Below, piece after piece: positions 1 through 8,282 of a stretch of DNA of 44,134 bases. Source of the stretch: Draconibacterium orientale. Lineage in GTDB: Bacteria > Bacteroidota > Bacteroidia > Bacteroidales > JAADGE01. Numbering within the stretch: the stretch's first letter is position 1; every line of letters begins with the position of its first letter. The stretch spans positions 1 through 44,134 of the forward strand of contig DZBS01000013.1 of the NCBI GenBank assembly GCA_022729995.1. The letters are read 5' to 3'. The notes under the pieces were generated by a model. It did no database searches and was not told the DNA's origin. It saw only the letters and a program-made list of their open reading frames with translations. The position numbers and the translations under genes are program-made.

Positions 1-132
1 AATTTCGGAAGAAACAGTATCACTAACATTTCCCGAAATTTTGAAAGTAGTTTTTGTTTCAGGAATTTGAGAAAACGAATTGGAAAAATTTAAAATAAAT
101 AAGATTAACAATAAAATCTTTAAGTTTTTCAT
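1..132 (-). CDS. Secreted protein, N-terminal fragment (runs off left edge)
   Basis: This is the first 44 codons of a gene whose rest lies outside the window. The ATG is at 132 on the minus strand. The protein begins with two lysines, then a long Leu/Ile-rich stretch ending in NSFSQ, which is a typical Bacteroidota Sec signal peptide, with cleavage probable near SFS-Q (residues 19-21). The visible mature part (IPETKTTFKISGNV) resembles the start of a beta-rich domain such as a carboxypeptidase-regulatory-like domain, but too little is visible to name it. It is divergent from the broken PIN gene to its right. Confidence 0.6.
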   Translation of the reverse strand, partial: MKNLKILLLILFILNFSNSFSQIPETKTTFKISGNVSDTVSSEI

Positions 133-297
133 ATTTTTAATAATATAATTTATAAAAAATTATTTAGAAACTAAATTAAATAATAAAAAATTCATTAAAG
201 AATTTTTTATTAAAAAATATTTTATAATCCGAATAGAATACAAAAAGTTTAAAAAGCAAAGTGAAATTTTTGGAATAGTGAGGTAAATATTTTTTTG

Positions 298-305
298 TAT
301 ATTTG
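298..305 (+). promoter_or_regulatory. Bacteroidota -7 promoter element before the PIN locus
   Basis: TATATTTG matches the Bacteroidota -7 consensus TAnnTTTG and lies 22 bp before the ATG at 328. A TTG at about 270 is a possible upstream element, but the spacing is long. Confidence 0.45.
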
Positions 306-327
306 TATAAATAAATAATTAAAAAAA

Positions 328-762
328 ATGAGAATTTATCTTGATAACTGATGTTTTAACAGACCTTTTGACGACTAAAATCAAATAAGGATAAATCTTG
401 AAGCACAAGCAAAATTATATGTTCAATCACTAATTAAAGATGATAAAATAGAACTTGCTTGGTCATATATTCTTGATTACGAAAATGCTTTTAACCCCTT
501 TGAAGAAAGAAAAGTTACAATTCAAAAATGGAAATCAAAAGCAATTTTGGATATTGAAGAAAATATACAAGTTCTTGAAACTGCAAAAGAGCTGATTTTA
601 TTAGGTTTAAAGAGTAAAGACGCATTGCATATTGCATGTGCTATTGAAGGACATTGTGATTATTTTTTAACAACAGACGATAAAGTTTTAAGTATACTAA
701 AAAATTATAACAAAATTACTGTTGTAAACCCTTTAAATATAATTGTAAATTTAAAAGAGTAA
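328..762 (+). pseudogene. PIN-domain toxin gene, inactivated by two in-frame stop codons
   Basis: A single frame of 145 codons from ATG 328 to TAA 762 encodes a PIN-domain protein (a VapC-like ribonuclease family), interrupted by TGA at 349-351 and TAA at 376-378. The N-terminal motif reads MRIYLDN-stop-CFNRPFDD-stop-NQ. From family knowledge the stops replace a Cys and a Gln, and each could arise by one substitution. Everything else is intact: the first Asp (LDN), the Glu in DYENAF, the Asp in KSKDALHIA and the TTDD motif, so the four acidic metal ligands are still encoded. A fragment could restart at TTG 547, but it would lack the first Asp. The small gene at 767 follows after 4 bp, as in a toxin-antitoxin pair. 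The break looks recent; a sequencing error cannot be excluded. Confidence 0.8.
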
Positions 763-766
763 AACC

Positions 767-967
767 ATGATAACAGATACTGAAATTAAATTAAAAGGAT
801 TTGATGCTTTGATAAAAGCTCTCGGAGAAGTTACAGCCGAAAAATTCATTGCATTAATACAAAAGGATAAATTTGATTACACAAAATGGCAAAGTAAAAT
901 GTTTGATGATTTAGATTTAACAACATTAAGCAAAAAAGCAATGGAGTTTAGAAAAAAAACCGGATAA
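767..967 (+). CDS. Small partner protein of the PIN locus (possible antitoxin)
   Basis: This 66-residue protein starts at ATG 767, 4 bp after the broken PIN gene, so the two were probably co-transcribed. It has a mixed charged, mainly helical composition (LKGFDALIKALGEVTAEKF) and ends FRKKTG. Small proteins of this size and position commonly accompany PIN ribonucleases and act as antitoxins; no named DNA-binding fold is recognised by eye. The role is inferred from position only. If its toxin partner is dead, it may be under relaxed selection, although the frame is open throughout. A bidirectional terminator follows. Confidence 0.6.
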   Translation: MITDTEIKLKGFDALIKALGEVTAEKFIALIQKDKFDYTKWQSKMFDDLDLTTLSKKAMEFRKKTG

Positions 968-1033
968 AAAATCTTCAAATATAATTGTAAAATCAATTTG
1001 AAGAATTATTAAATACAATACATTTAATTCCAA

Positions 1034-1071
1034 AAAAAATCCTGTCTAAAATTAATTAAGCAGGATTTTTT
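1034..1071. terminator. Bidirectional rho-independent terminator
   Basis: Arms AAAAAATCCTG (1034-1044) and CAGGATTTTTT (1061-1071) are perfect complements with a 16-nt loop. The A and T tracts serve transcription from both sides. It sits between the convergent genes ending at 967 and 1091. Confidence 0.85.
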
Positions 1072-1090
1072 AATTTGATATAAATGTCAA

Positions 1091-1570
1091 CTAAACATTG
1101 CCTTTAACTTTAACACAAATTCGATGTGCAAGATTTATGTCCACTTCAAAAAAAATGTCGAGTTCTTCGCCTTCCAAAATAATTTTTTCTTCTGTTAATT
1201 CTATAATTTCCAAGCCTTTATGTTGTCCGTATAGAAAACTTTTTTCAAAAGGGTCGATATGTAAAATGCTTAATCCTTTTCCTTTGTCTTTTATTGCTTT
1301 CAAATCGGCAAATATTGCTCCCGGATTATCATAAACAATTTTCAAATCTTGAATTACTTTCGTCATTCCTTGAGTTTTGGTAATTATCGACGGTTTTTCT
1401 CGCAATTTAATTTTATAAAACTTATATTTCGGGTCGAGTTCCAAATTGGTAATTAAACCGCTTTTATTTTCTTCAACATTCAATATATTTTCAGCTTTAA
1501 TAAAATAAAACTTATCTCTTTTCTCGCTTGTTTTTGTTCGTCCGAATAACGATTCAAAAAATCCTTTCAT
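1091..1570 (-). CDS. Hypothetical cytoplasmic protein, 159 aa
   Basis: The ATG is at 1570. The protein opens with MKGFFESLFGRTKTSEKRDKF, similar to small Bacteroidota proteins of unknown role, and continues as a charged alternating beta/alpha sequence with no signal peptide, membrane segment, cysteine cluster or catalytic motif that I recognise. It lies downstream of hutI-ftcD on the same strand with a gap of about 93 bp, so it might be read from the same transcript, but nothing ties it to histidine breakdown. The gene ends just before the bidirectional terminator at 1034-1071. Function unknown; the coding call rests on length, codon character and the clean start and stop. Confidence 0.7.
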   Translation of the reverse strand: MKGFFESLFGRTKTSEKRDKFYFIKAENILNVEENKSGLITNLELDPKYKFYKIKLREKPSIITKTQGMTKVIQDLKIVYDNPGAIFADLKAIKDKGKGLSILHIDPFEKSFLYGQHKGLEIIELTEEKIILEGEELDIFFEVDINLAHRICVKVKGNV

Positions 1571-1663
1571 ATTATGTATGTATTTAATTATCTGTTTAAT
1601 AAAATAATATTGTTTTCAAAAAAAATATCTTTTTCAAATATTTATCTAAATTACAAAAAAATA

Positions 1664-3355
1664 TTAGAAAATATCTATTTCCTTATTTACTTTTTCAAGA
1701 ACCGCTTTTTCTTTTTCAATTGCGTTTCTTTCAATTTCACTGCCTTTGTCGAACATTTCTTTTGCAAAAACTTTATCGTCCAAACTGCTCATATTAATTT
1801 TCACATTCAAAAAAGCTCCCTGAACTGCAGCTCTTGCTGCAAGTGCTCCAACTCCTGCATCGCTTATAGATGCTTTCAATCCTGTTGTTGCCATTTCGAG
1901 CATTACGTCCATGCTTTCGTAAGCAAGTTCCATAACTCTGAAAGGAACGTCAATTGCGTATCGTGTAGCATCTTGTATTGCCGCGTTTCTTATTTTTTGT
2001 TGTTCTTCGGTAGCTTTCGGCATTCGCATTGCATCCATAATTGCGTTAAATGCTTTTGTGTCTTCATCTACAAAATGAAGCAATTCCTGATATTTTTTCT
2101 TTCCTTTTTCAGCCCATTTTGAATAGTCTTCCCATTTATCGTCCCAGCCTCTTTTGTGAGCCGAAAGATTTGCAACCATTGTTCCCAAAGCTGCTCCCAA
2201 AGCGCCCATGTACGCAGATATTGAACCGCCGCCCGGAGCTGCAGATTCTCCTGCTGTTTCATAAGCAAATTTCAATAAATCCATTGATATCAAAGGCTTT
2301 GGAATTTCTTTATCCAACAAATATTCTATAATTCTTTCATGCGGATTAAATGGTTTTAATTCATCTAAACCCATTGATTTTACGGCAATTTTTATTACTT
2401 CTTCTTCGGAAACGCCAAGCGAACGATGTTGTTTTGCAAGAAAATATTTTCCGGCATCGAGCATTGCATTTAGCGGAATTAATCCTACTAATTCGGATCC
2501 TGAAACTCTTATTCCTCTTTCTCTTGCTTTTGTATCGCACTCTTCAAAAGCAATATGAACGGGAGTTACGGTAATATCGGTTAAATTCATTGAAATTTGT
2601 GCAATTCCGTATTCTTCAATAAACCAACCAATTGCTTTAACTTTTTTGAGTGTTCCGGGAATTCTGATTGATTTTCCGTTTTCGTCTTTCATAATTTTTC
2701 CGGTAAGCTTTCCGCTTTCACGCATAATTCTTCCGTTTTCTCTAATATCAAAAGCTATAGAATTTGCTTTTCGGGTTGATGTTGTGTTCAAATTTGTGTT
2801 GAAAGCAACAAGAAAATTCCTCGCTCCTATTGCAACAGCTCCGGATTTTGCATTAAATTTTGCAGGACCAAAATCGGGTTTCCATTCCGGTTTTGCAAGT
2901 TTTGCGGGAAGTCCTTCATATTCGCCGGCTCTGCAATTTGCAAGATTTTTTCTTTTATCTTCAAAAGCAGCAAACTCGTAGCAATAAACAGGAATTTCCA
3001 ATTCTTTTCCTACTTTTTCTGCAAGTTTCCTTGCAAATTCAACGGTTTCTTCCATTGTGATATTTGAAACCGGAATAAGCGGACAAACATCTGTTGCTCC
3101 AAACCTTGGATGCTCGCCTTTGTGTTTGCTCATGTCTATGATTTCCGAAGCTTTTTTAATTGCCAGAAAAGCGGCTTCGATAACTTCGTCGGGTGTTCCC
3201 ACAAATGTTACAACTGTTCTGTTTGTTGCGTTTCCGGGATCAACATCAAGTAATTTAACTCCGTTTACGGATTCGATAAGGTCTGTAATTTCTTTTATTT
3301 TTTTCATATCGCGTCCTTCGCTAAAATTCGGGACACATTCGATAAGTTTTCTCAT
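1664..3355 (-). CDS. ftcD: Bifunctional glutamate formimidoyltransferase / formimidoyl-THF cyclodeaminase
   Basis: The enzyme moves the formimino group from N-formimino-L-glutamate to tetrahydrofolate and then deaminates it to 5,10-methenyl-THF, the last steps of histidine degradation to glutamate. The N-terminal transferase part (about 1-330) begins MRKLIECVPNFSEGRD and carries the active-site His region HKGEHPRFGATDVCPLIPV. The C-terminal part (about 365-563) has the cyclodeaminase motif AAPGGGSISAYMGALGAA. At 563 residues it is a full-length fusion. The ATG at 3355 is preferred over an in-frame TTG two codons upstream. It follows hutI by about 15 bp, so the two form an operon. No hutH or hutU is present in the window; they must be elsewhere. 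Confidence 0.95.
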   Translation of the reverse strand: MRKLIECVPNFSEGRDMKKIKEITDLIESVNGVKLLDVDPGNATNRTVVTFVGTPDEVIEAAFLAIKKASEIIDMSKHKGEHPRFGATDVCPLIPVSNITMEETVEFARKLAEKVGKELEIPVYCYEFAAFEDKRKNLANCRAGEYEGLPAKLAKPEWKPDFGPAKFNAKSGAVAIGARNFLVAFNTNLNTTSTRKANSIAFDIRENGRIMRESGKLTGKIMKDENGKSIRIPGTLKKVKAIGWFIEEYGIAQISMNLTDITVTPVHIAFEECDTKARERGIRVSGSELVGLIPLNAMLDAGKYFLAKQHRSLGVSEEEVIKIAVKSMGLDELKPFNPHERIIEYLLDKEIPKPLISMDLLKFAYETAGESAAPGGGSISAYMGALGAALGTMVANLSAHKRGWDDKWEDYSKWAEKGKKKYQELLHFVDEDTKAFNAIMDAMRMPKATEEQQKIRNAAIQDATRYAIDVPFRVMELAYESMDVMLEMATTGLKASISDAGVGALAARAAVQGAFLNVKINMSSLDDKVFAKEMFDKGSEIERNAIEKEKAVLEKVNKEIDIF

Positions 3356-3370
3356 AATCAATATCTTAAT

Positions 3371-4633
3371 TTAATTTTCTATTATTTTACCGTTCAAAAT
3401 TACTTTTTCTATTAATTCGTTACCATAAGAATACGGAAAATATTCAAGTGTAGGAATTTTTTTTGTAATGAAAAAATTTGCTTTTTTACCTTTTGCAATA
3501 CTTCCGGCTATGTTGCTAATTCCCATTGCGTAAGCTCCGTTTATTGTTGTTGCGTTTAATGCTTCTTGAGCTGTTATTCTGTGATTTACCATTGCAAACG
3601 ACATCATCAGTTTCATGTTTCCGGAAGGCGACGAGCCGGGATTAAAATCCGAAGCAATTGCGACAGGTAATCCTGCTGAAATCATTTTTCGTGCCGGAGC
3701 ATAAGGCAAATTTAAGAAAAATGCAGCTCCGGGTAAAATTGTAGGCATTGTTTCTGAATTTAATAAATGTGATATTTCTTCGTCGCCAACAAATTCTAAA
3801 TGGTCAACAGAAAGTGCATTGTATTTTACTCCAATTTGAACTCCTCCGGAAAAATCAAGTTCATTTGCATGAATTTTAGGACGTATCCCAAACTTAGCAG
3901 CAGCAATTAAAATTCTTTCGGTGTTTTCAACGGTAAAAAAACCTTTATCGCAAAATACATCTACAAAATCGGCTAAGTTTTGAGAAGCAATTTCGGGAAT
4001 CATTTCATTAATAATCAAATCTACATAAGCATTTTGATTTCCTTTAAATTCGAGCGGTACAGCGTGTGCTCCCAAAAATGTTGACTTGACAATTAACGGC
4101 GTTTCTTCTTTTAATTTTTTTATTACACGAAGCATTTTTATTTCGCTTTCGGTTGAAAGTCCGTAACCGCTTTTTATTTCAACGGCTCCTGTTCCTTGCA
4201 AAATTATTTCGTCGATTCTGGATTTTGCCTGAGAAAAAAGTTCTTCTTCGGAAGTATTTCTCAGCAATTTTGCCGAATTTAAAATTCCGCCTCCGCGTTT
4301 GGCTATTTCTTCATAAGAAAGTCCTTTTATTTTGTCAACATATTCAATTTCTCGGCTTCCCGCATAAACCAAATGTGTGTGTGAATCGCAAAACGAAGGC
4401 ATTACAAATTTCCCTTGTGCGTTAATTACAGTTTGAAATTCCGATTCGGATTTATTTAATTCCGACATCAAACCAAAATCAATAATTATATCGTTTTCAC
4501 TAATTAAAAAAGCTTCTTTAAGCGAAGGAACTTCAGCCATTTCGAGTCCGCAAACTTTAAGTTTTGAGGCCTTTTCAATCTGAAAAAGTTCTTTTATATT
4601 TTTAATCAGCAATGTATTTTTTTTGTCTGTCAT
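3371..4633 (-). CDS. hutI: Imidazolonepropionase
   Basis: The enzyme hydrolyses 4-imidazolone-5-propanoate to N-formimino-L-glutamate, the substrate of the FtcD encoded just downstream. The 420-residue length is normal. The amidohydrolase metal motif is seen in FCDSHTHLVYAGSREIEY (around 110-127); further ligands lie in FLGAHAVP, KIHANELDF and the Asp of ASDFNPGSSPSG. The N- and C-terminal ends form the small beta-sandwich typical of the superfamily. ATG 4633 is divergent from the transporter at 4737, with about 100 bp between them that probably hold both promoters. Confidence 0.95.
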   Translation of the reverse strand: MTDKKNTLLIKNIKELFQIEKASKLKVCGLEMAEVPSLKEAFLISENDIIIDFGLMSELNKSESEFQTVINAQGKFVMPSFCDSHTHLVYAGSREIEYVDKIKGLSYEEIAKRGGGILNSAKLLRNTSEEELFSQAKSRIDEIILQGTGAVEIKSGYGLSTESEIKMLRVIKKLKEETPLIVKSTFLGAHAVPLEFKGNQNAYVDLIINEMIPEIASQNLADFVDVFCDKGFFTVENTERILIAAAKFGIRPKIHANELDFSGGVQIGVKYNALSVDHLEFVGDEEISHLLNSETMPTILPGAAFFLNLPYAPARKMISAGLPVAIASDFNPGSSPSGNMKLMMSFAMVNHRITAQEALNATTINGAYAMGISNIAGSIAKGKKANFFITKKIPTLEYFPYSYGNELIEKVILNGKIIEN

Positions 4634-4736
4634 AAATTTTAAAATTGATGCTAAATTACAAAATACTTATATTCTAAAAAATGATTTTTGATATGAAAAA
4701 AATGTTTCTATTTTCGTTCAAACAAAAATTTATATA

Positions 4737-6338
4737 ATGCTCAAAAGAATTCCGCACACTTATGTAATAATATTTTTCATAATTATTTTAGCTGCTGTTT
4801 TAACTTGGATAATTCCCGGCGGAAAATATGAAACTAAAAAAGTTATGGTTAACGGCTCCGAAAAAAATGTAATAGACAAAGATTCTTTTCATTACACCGA
4901 AAGTAATGCTCAAACATGGCAAATATTTTCGGCACTTTTTTCGGGTTTTGTTAAAAAAGCCGATATAATAGTTTTTATTTTTATGGTTGGCGGAGCTTTT
5001 ATGGTTTTGGCAAAAACAAAAGCAATAGACAACGGAATTTTCAGATTTATAAGATTAACCGGCGATTTAAAGAAGAAGCGCTTTTTCGGGAAAATAAATA
5101 TCGACAATATAATTATTGCTACAATTATGACAATTTTTAGTTTGTTCGGGTCGATTTTCGGAATGGGCGAAGAAACAATTCCATTTATTATGATTCTTGT
5201 TCCGCTTGCAATATCAATGGGTTACGATTCAATAACAGGAGTTTCGATGGTGTATTTTGCTGCTGCAATGGGATTTGCCGGTGCAACATTAAACCCTTTC
5301 ACAATAGGAATTGCACAAGGAATTGCAGGAATTCGTCCGTTATTTTCAGGAATAGAATATAGATTTTTTGCTTGGCTGATTATCAACACTGTAGGAATTA
5401 TTTTTATTTTAAGATATGCAAAAAGAATAAAAGCATCTCCGGAAAAATCAATAGTTTACAAAGAAGACGAGTATTGGCGTAAAAATTCTGAAATAAAAGA
5501 AATTGAAGTAGAAAAAAGTTCAAAACGAAATGCTTGGATTATTTTTGGAGTTATAGTTTTATCAATGTTTAGTTTTTCATATTTTAATATAAATACAAAC
5601 ATAAAAATAGGAAATAATTATACATTTTCCGGTCCGATTTTACCTGTTTTATCTTTACTTTTTTTGGTAACAGGATTTTTCAGTTTAAGAAAATCGGCAC
5701 ATTATTTCATTTTGGTTCTGTTAAGTTTTACGATTATTTTATTGATAATTGGCGTAATGGGTTACGGCTGGTATGTTTCGGAAATTGCAAGTTTATTTTT
5801 TGCAATGGGAATTTTTGCAGGAATTGCAGGCGGATTTTCATCAAATAAAATTGCCGAATCTTTTATTGAAGGAATGAAAGACATTGCATCGGCAGCTGTT
5901 GTTGTTGGTTTTGCAGGCGGAATTTTAGAAATTCTTAACGACGGAAATATTATAGATACAATTTTGCATGCAGCATCAAATTCTATGACAGGAAACGGGA
6001 AAATTGCTTCAATTTCAATAATGTATTTTTTTCAAACCGGATTAAATATATTTGTTCCTTCAGGTTCGGGACAAGCTGCTTTAACAATGCCGATTATGGC
6101 TCCATTGTCGGATTTATTGGGAATTTCCAGACAAGCGGCAGTTACCGCATTTCAGTTTGGCGACGGATTTACTAATATGATTACGCCAACTTCGGGTGTT
6201 TTAATAGGAGTTTTGGGCGTTGCAAAAATTCCTTATGAAAAATGGTTTAAGTTTATTTATAAATTTATGATTTTTATAATATTGCTGGCTCTAATTCTTT
6301 TACTTCCAACAGTTACAATGAAACTTAACGGGTTTTAA
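4737..6338 (+). CDS. YfcC/DcuC-type inner-membrane transporter
   Basis: This 533-residue protein has about 12 hydrophobic segments and belongs to the YfcC / C4-dicarboxylate anaerobic carrier-like superfamily. The opening MLKRIPHTYVIIFFIIILAA followed by WIIPGGKYE is characteristic, as are the repeated hairpin motifs FGMGEETIPF and FVPSGSGQAALTMPIMAPL. A loop at about 235-265 separates the two halves. Members of this family carry amino acids such as arginine/ornithine or dicarboxylates; the substrate cannot be read from the sequence. Its divergent position next to hutI-ftcD suggests uptake of histidine or exchange with a histidine breakdown product, which is inference from context. It ends 9 bp before the convergent MNT gene, with no clear terminator. 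Confidence 0.85.
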   Translation: MLKRIPHTYVIIFFIIILAAVLTWIIPGGKYETKKVMVNGSEKNVIDKDSFHYTESNAQTWQIFSALFSGFVKKADIIVFIFMVGGAFMVLAKTKAIDNGIFRFIRLTGDLKKKRFFGKINIDNIIIATIMTIFSLFGSIFGMGEETIPFIMILVPLAISMGYDSITGVSMVYFAAAMGFAGATLNPFTIGIAQGIAGIRPLFSGIEYRFFAWLIINTVGIIFILRYAKRIKASPEKSIVYKEDEYWRKNSEIKEIEVEKSSKRNAWIIFGVIVLSMFSFSYFNINTNIKIGNNYTFSGPILPVLSLLFLVTGFFSLRKSAHYFILVLLSFTIILLIIGVMGYGWYVSEIASLFFAMGIFAGIAGGFSSNKIAESFIEGMKDIASAAVVVGFAGGILEILNDGNIIDTILHAASNSMTGNGKIASISIMYFFQTGLNIFVPSGSGQAALTMPIMAPLSDLLGISRQAAVTAFQFGDGFTNMITPTSGVLIGVLGVAKIPYEKWFKFIYKFMIFIILLALILLLPTVTMKLNGF

Positions 6339-6347
6339 AGGTGAAAT

Positions 6348-6650
6348 TTATTGAGAGTGAAATTGTAAACCAAATTGATTAATATGGTCTAAAAGTGCTT
6401 TGTTTTCAATTGTATTATAATTTATCACATCAAAATGGTACGGCATTAATGATTCTTCATTAAGTTTTATGCTTAGACTTAAAACAACATTGTGCGTAAT
6501 TTTATTTCCTTTAAGAACAATATCAATATCACTTGTTTTTTTAAAATTCCCTTTTGCTCTGCTTCCAAAAATCATGGCTTGTTCGATTTCAACAAACTGA
6601 GATAAAATATTTCTAATTTCGGCGATATTTTCTTCACTTAAACCAAACAT
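6348..6650 (-). CDS. mntA: MNT-type nucleotidyltransferase antitoxin
   Basis: This 100-residue minimal nucleotidyltransferase shows the full active-site pattern: G29-S30, ten residues, then D41-x-D43, with the third acid at D74 (YHFDVINYN). Proteins of this family paired with a HEPN protein form type VII toxin-antitoxin systems, in which the MNT protein AMPylates and silences the HEPN ribonuclease. The partner gene lies immediately upstream with a 3-bp gap, in the usual HEPN-then-MNT order. The symbol follows family usage for HEPN-MNT pairs. A housekeeping nucleotidyltransferase is a less likely alternative. Confidence 0.85.
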   Translation of the reverse strand: MFGLSEENIAEIRNILSQFVEIEQAMIFGSRAKGNFKKTSDIDIVLKGNKITHNVVLSLSIKLNEESLMPYHFDVINYNTIENKALLDHINQFGLQFHSQ

Positions 6651-6653
6651 ATT

Positions 6654-7058
6654 TTAAAGTTTAGCTTGCATTACAATTTTGAAAGAGTTTAAAATTTTAA
6701 AATAATCTGTCCGGATTAGGTTGTCTATTTCATTTGCAGTTATTTCTTCATAAGTGTGAGAAGATAAATTTCTATCCGCCAAAGCTTTAATCCATGTTTC
6801 ACCGTCATCAATAATTCCGGTTTCAAAGGATTTTTTAATAGCATCTCTTGGAGATTTAACATCTGTAAAACCTATTTCTTCCGAATAATCTTTCATTACT
6901 TTCCAAGCTAATTCAAAGCTGATTTCGAAAAATTGAATGATACCTGCTTTTTGAGTAATGTCAGGATTAGTAATTTTCAACGATAATTCTAATAATTCAA
7001 ATGATTTTGAAAAATTTTGAAACCTTTGTTTCCAACGAATATCTTGATTTAGAAACAT
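6654..7058 (-). CDS. hepT: HEPN toxin of a HEPN/MNT pair (HI0074 type)
   Basis: This is a 134-residue all-helical protein of the nucleotidyltransferase-substrate-binding (HI0074-like) HEPN group. The ribonuclease motif RNLSSHTY (residues 96-103) fits R-x4-H-x-Y exactly: R96 and H101 are the catalytic residues and Y103 is the expected AMPylation target. The N-terminal helices (WKQRFQNFSKSFELLELSL) and FELAWKVMKDY are typical of the family. It precedes the MNT antitoxin by 3 bp and follows the receiver gene by 7 bp, so it may share the transcript of the upstream genes. Known members cleave RNA or tRNA; the target here is unknown. Confidence 0.85.
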   Translation of the reverse strand: MFLNQDIRWKQRFQNFSKSFELLELSLKITNPDITQKAGIIQFFEISFELAWKVMKDYSEEIGFTDVKSPRDAIKKSFETGIIDDGETWIKALADRNLSSHTYEEITANEIDNLIRTDYFKILNSFKIVMQAKL

Positions 7059-7065
7059 AAAAAAC

Positions 7066-7509
7066 CTAACTTATTTGAATATCAAATTTTTCGGCAATAA
7101 TTTTATTTACAACAGATTTTAAAACCGGAACAATTCTCATTAACGATTTAGGACTTTTTGAGATATAAAATGCAGCGCCTTTAAGTTTTAAATCGTCAAC
7201 AATTTCGGGGTCGTCTTCGCCCGAAACTATAATAACTTTTATTTTATCGTCGTGTTCAACAATTGCTTTTAAAAGTCCGTCGGCAGTTTGAGGACGAAGT
7301 TCATCGTCGGTTAAGTAATAATCAAGCAACACAATATCGGGGTTTTGAGAAAGTTCAAATTCGGCTTCCTTAACGCTGTAAAATGTTCGTTTACTCAATA
7401 CAATTCCTTCTTTTTCATATTCTTTTGAAATAGAAGAAATTATATCACTAAGTAAATTTATAAATACCGAATCATCTTCCACGATGAAAAACTTTATCTC
7501 TTTTGTCAT
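7066..7509 (-). CDS. Stand-alone response-regulator receiver protein
   Basis: This 147-residue protein is one CheY-like receiver domain with no output domain. The acidic pair is E11-D12-D13, the phosphoacceptor is D63 in VLLDYYLTDD, the switch residue is S96 in IIVSGEDD and the conserved lysine is K118 in ISKSP. The loop after D63 is longer than usual (DDELRPQTADG). No histidine kinase is encoded nearby, so its partner must be elsewhere. It lies 20 bp after the MscS-like gene and 7 bp before the HEPN toxin, in a continuous minus-strand run, suggesting co-transcription with at least one of them. Confidence 0.9.
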   Translation of the reverse strand: MTKEIKFFIVEDDSVFINLLSDIISSISKEYEKEGIVLSKRTFYSVKEAEFELSQNPDIVLLDYYLTDDELRPQTADGLLKAIVEHDDKIKVIIVSGEDDPEIVDDLKLKGAAFYISKSPKSLMRIVPVLKSVVNKIIAEKFDIQIS

Positions 7510-7529
7510 TTATTCTTAAAAATTACTTT

Positions 7530-8246
7530 TTAGATTTTTTCTTTAACTGTTTTTTCAATTAAAAAACCTTGATATTGTTCTGTTACAGAAATTTTTACTT
7601 CAAAAATATATTGTTTATCGTTTTGTGAAACTATATTTATATTTGGTTTTTCGTTAATCGAAATTCCCGGAGAACTTAGAACTATTTCGTTAATTTTTGA
7701 AAAAACAGTTTTTATTTCTTCCGATTTTGAAACATTTATTTGAAAAATATGTTCAACAAAATTTTTCGACACACTTTTCTTTTTAATTGTTGAGCTAATA
7801 ATTTGTGAATAAGGAATATAAATAATATCTGAGTTTGAAGTTTCAAATTCTATATATCTCAATTTGAAATTCAATATTTTTCCGGTTTCATTGTTAACTG
7901 AAATTATATCACCTTTTTTAAGAGATTTGTCCAATTTAAAAATAATTCCGGAGAAATAATCTTTTAAAAATAATTTTGAAGACCAAATTGCAGTGAATAT
8001 TCCCAGAATAAATATGAAAATTGCAAAATATTGGTTTTCAGAAAGAAAATCTTTAAAAGAAAAGAAGAAAAATAATATCCATATAAAGAACTCAAAAACA
8101 GGAATGTATTTGGTTAGATTATTTTTTAGTTCATTATTCTTTATTAAAAAGAGCATTATTTTTTTAAACACAAAGAATATCAAATATATAGCAAAAGCAA
8201 TTGCTAAATATTTGTAAATTATTATTTCGGAAAAATTTAGTTTCAT
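7530..8246 (-). CDS. MscS-family mechanosensitive channel-like protein
   Basis: This 238-residue membrane protein has three or four N-terminal hydrophobic segments (to about residue 100). The MscS beta domain follows at about 105-155, with FKLDKSLKKGDIISVNNETGK and the conserved IYIPYSQI matching the family pattern 'P-N/Y-S'. A C-terminal alpha/beta domain follows (to 238). MscS-type channels release solutes on hypo-osmotic shock. The pore helix before the beta domain is poorly conserved by eye, so a signalling or adaptor role is possible. It stands between aroE and the receiver protein in the same direction. Confidence 0.8.
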   Translation of the reverse strand: MKLNFSEIIIYKYLAIAFAIYLIFFVFKKIMLFLIKNNELKNNLTKYIPVFEFFIWILFFFFSFKDFLSENQYFAIFIFILGIFTAIWSSKLFLKDYFSGIIFKLDKSLKKGDIISVNNETGKILNFKLRYIEFETSNSDIIYIPYSQIISSTIKKKSVSKNFVEHIFQINVSKSEEIKTVFSKINEIVLSSPGISINEKPNINIVSQNDKQYIFEVKISVTEQYQGFLIEKTVKEKI

Positions 8247-8282
8247 ACTATTTTAGAATCTTTTTCAAATTTACTAATTTTA

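Noticed and set aside
349-351. TGA read as selenocysteine in the PIN gene
   Set aside because: A second in-frame stop (TAA at 376) follows within ten codons, and no selenoprotein insertion hairpin is evident, so gene decay is simpler.
1574-2122. 182-residue plus-strand frame over the end of ftcD
   Set aside because: It is Phe/Cys-rich, a shadow of the AT-rich ftcD strand, and overlaps a full-length known enzyme.
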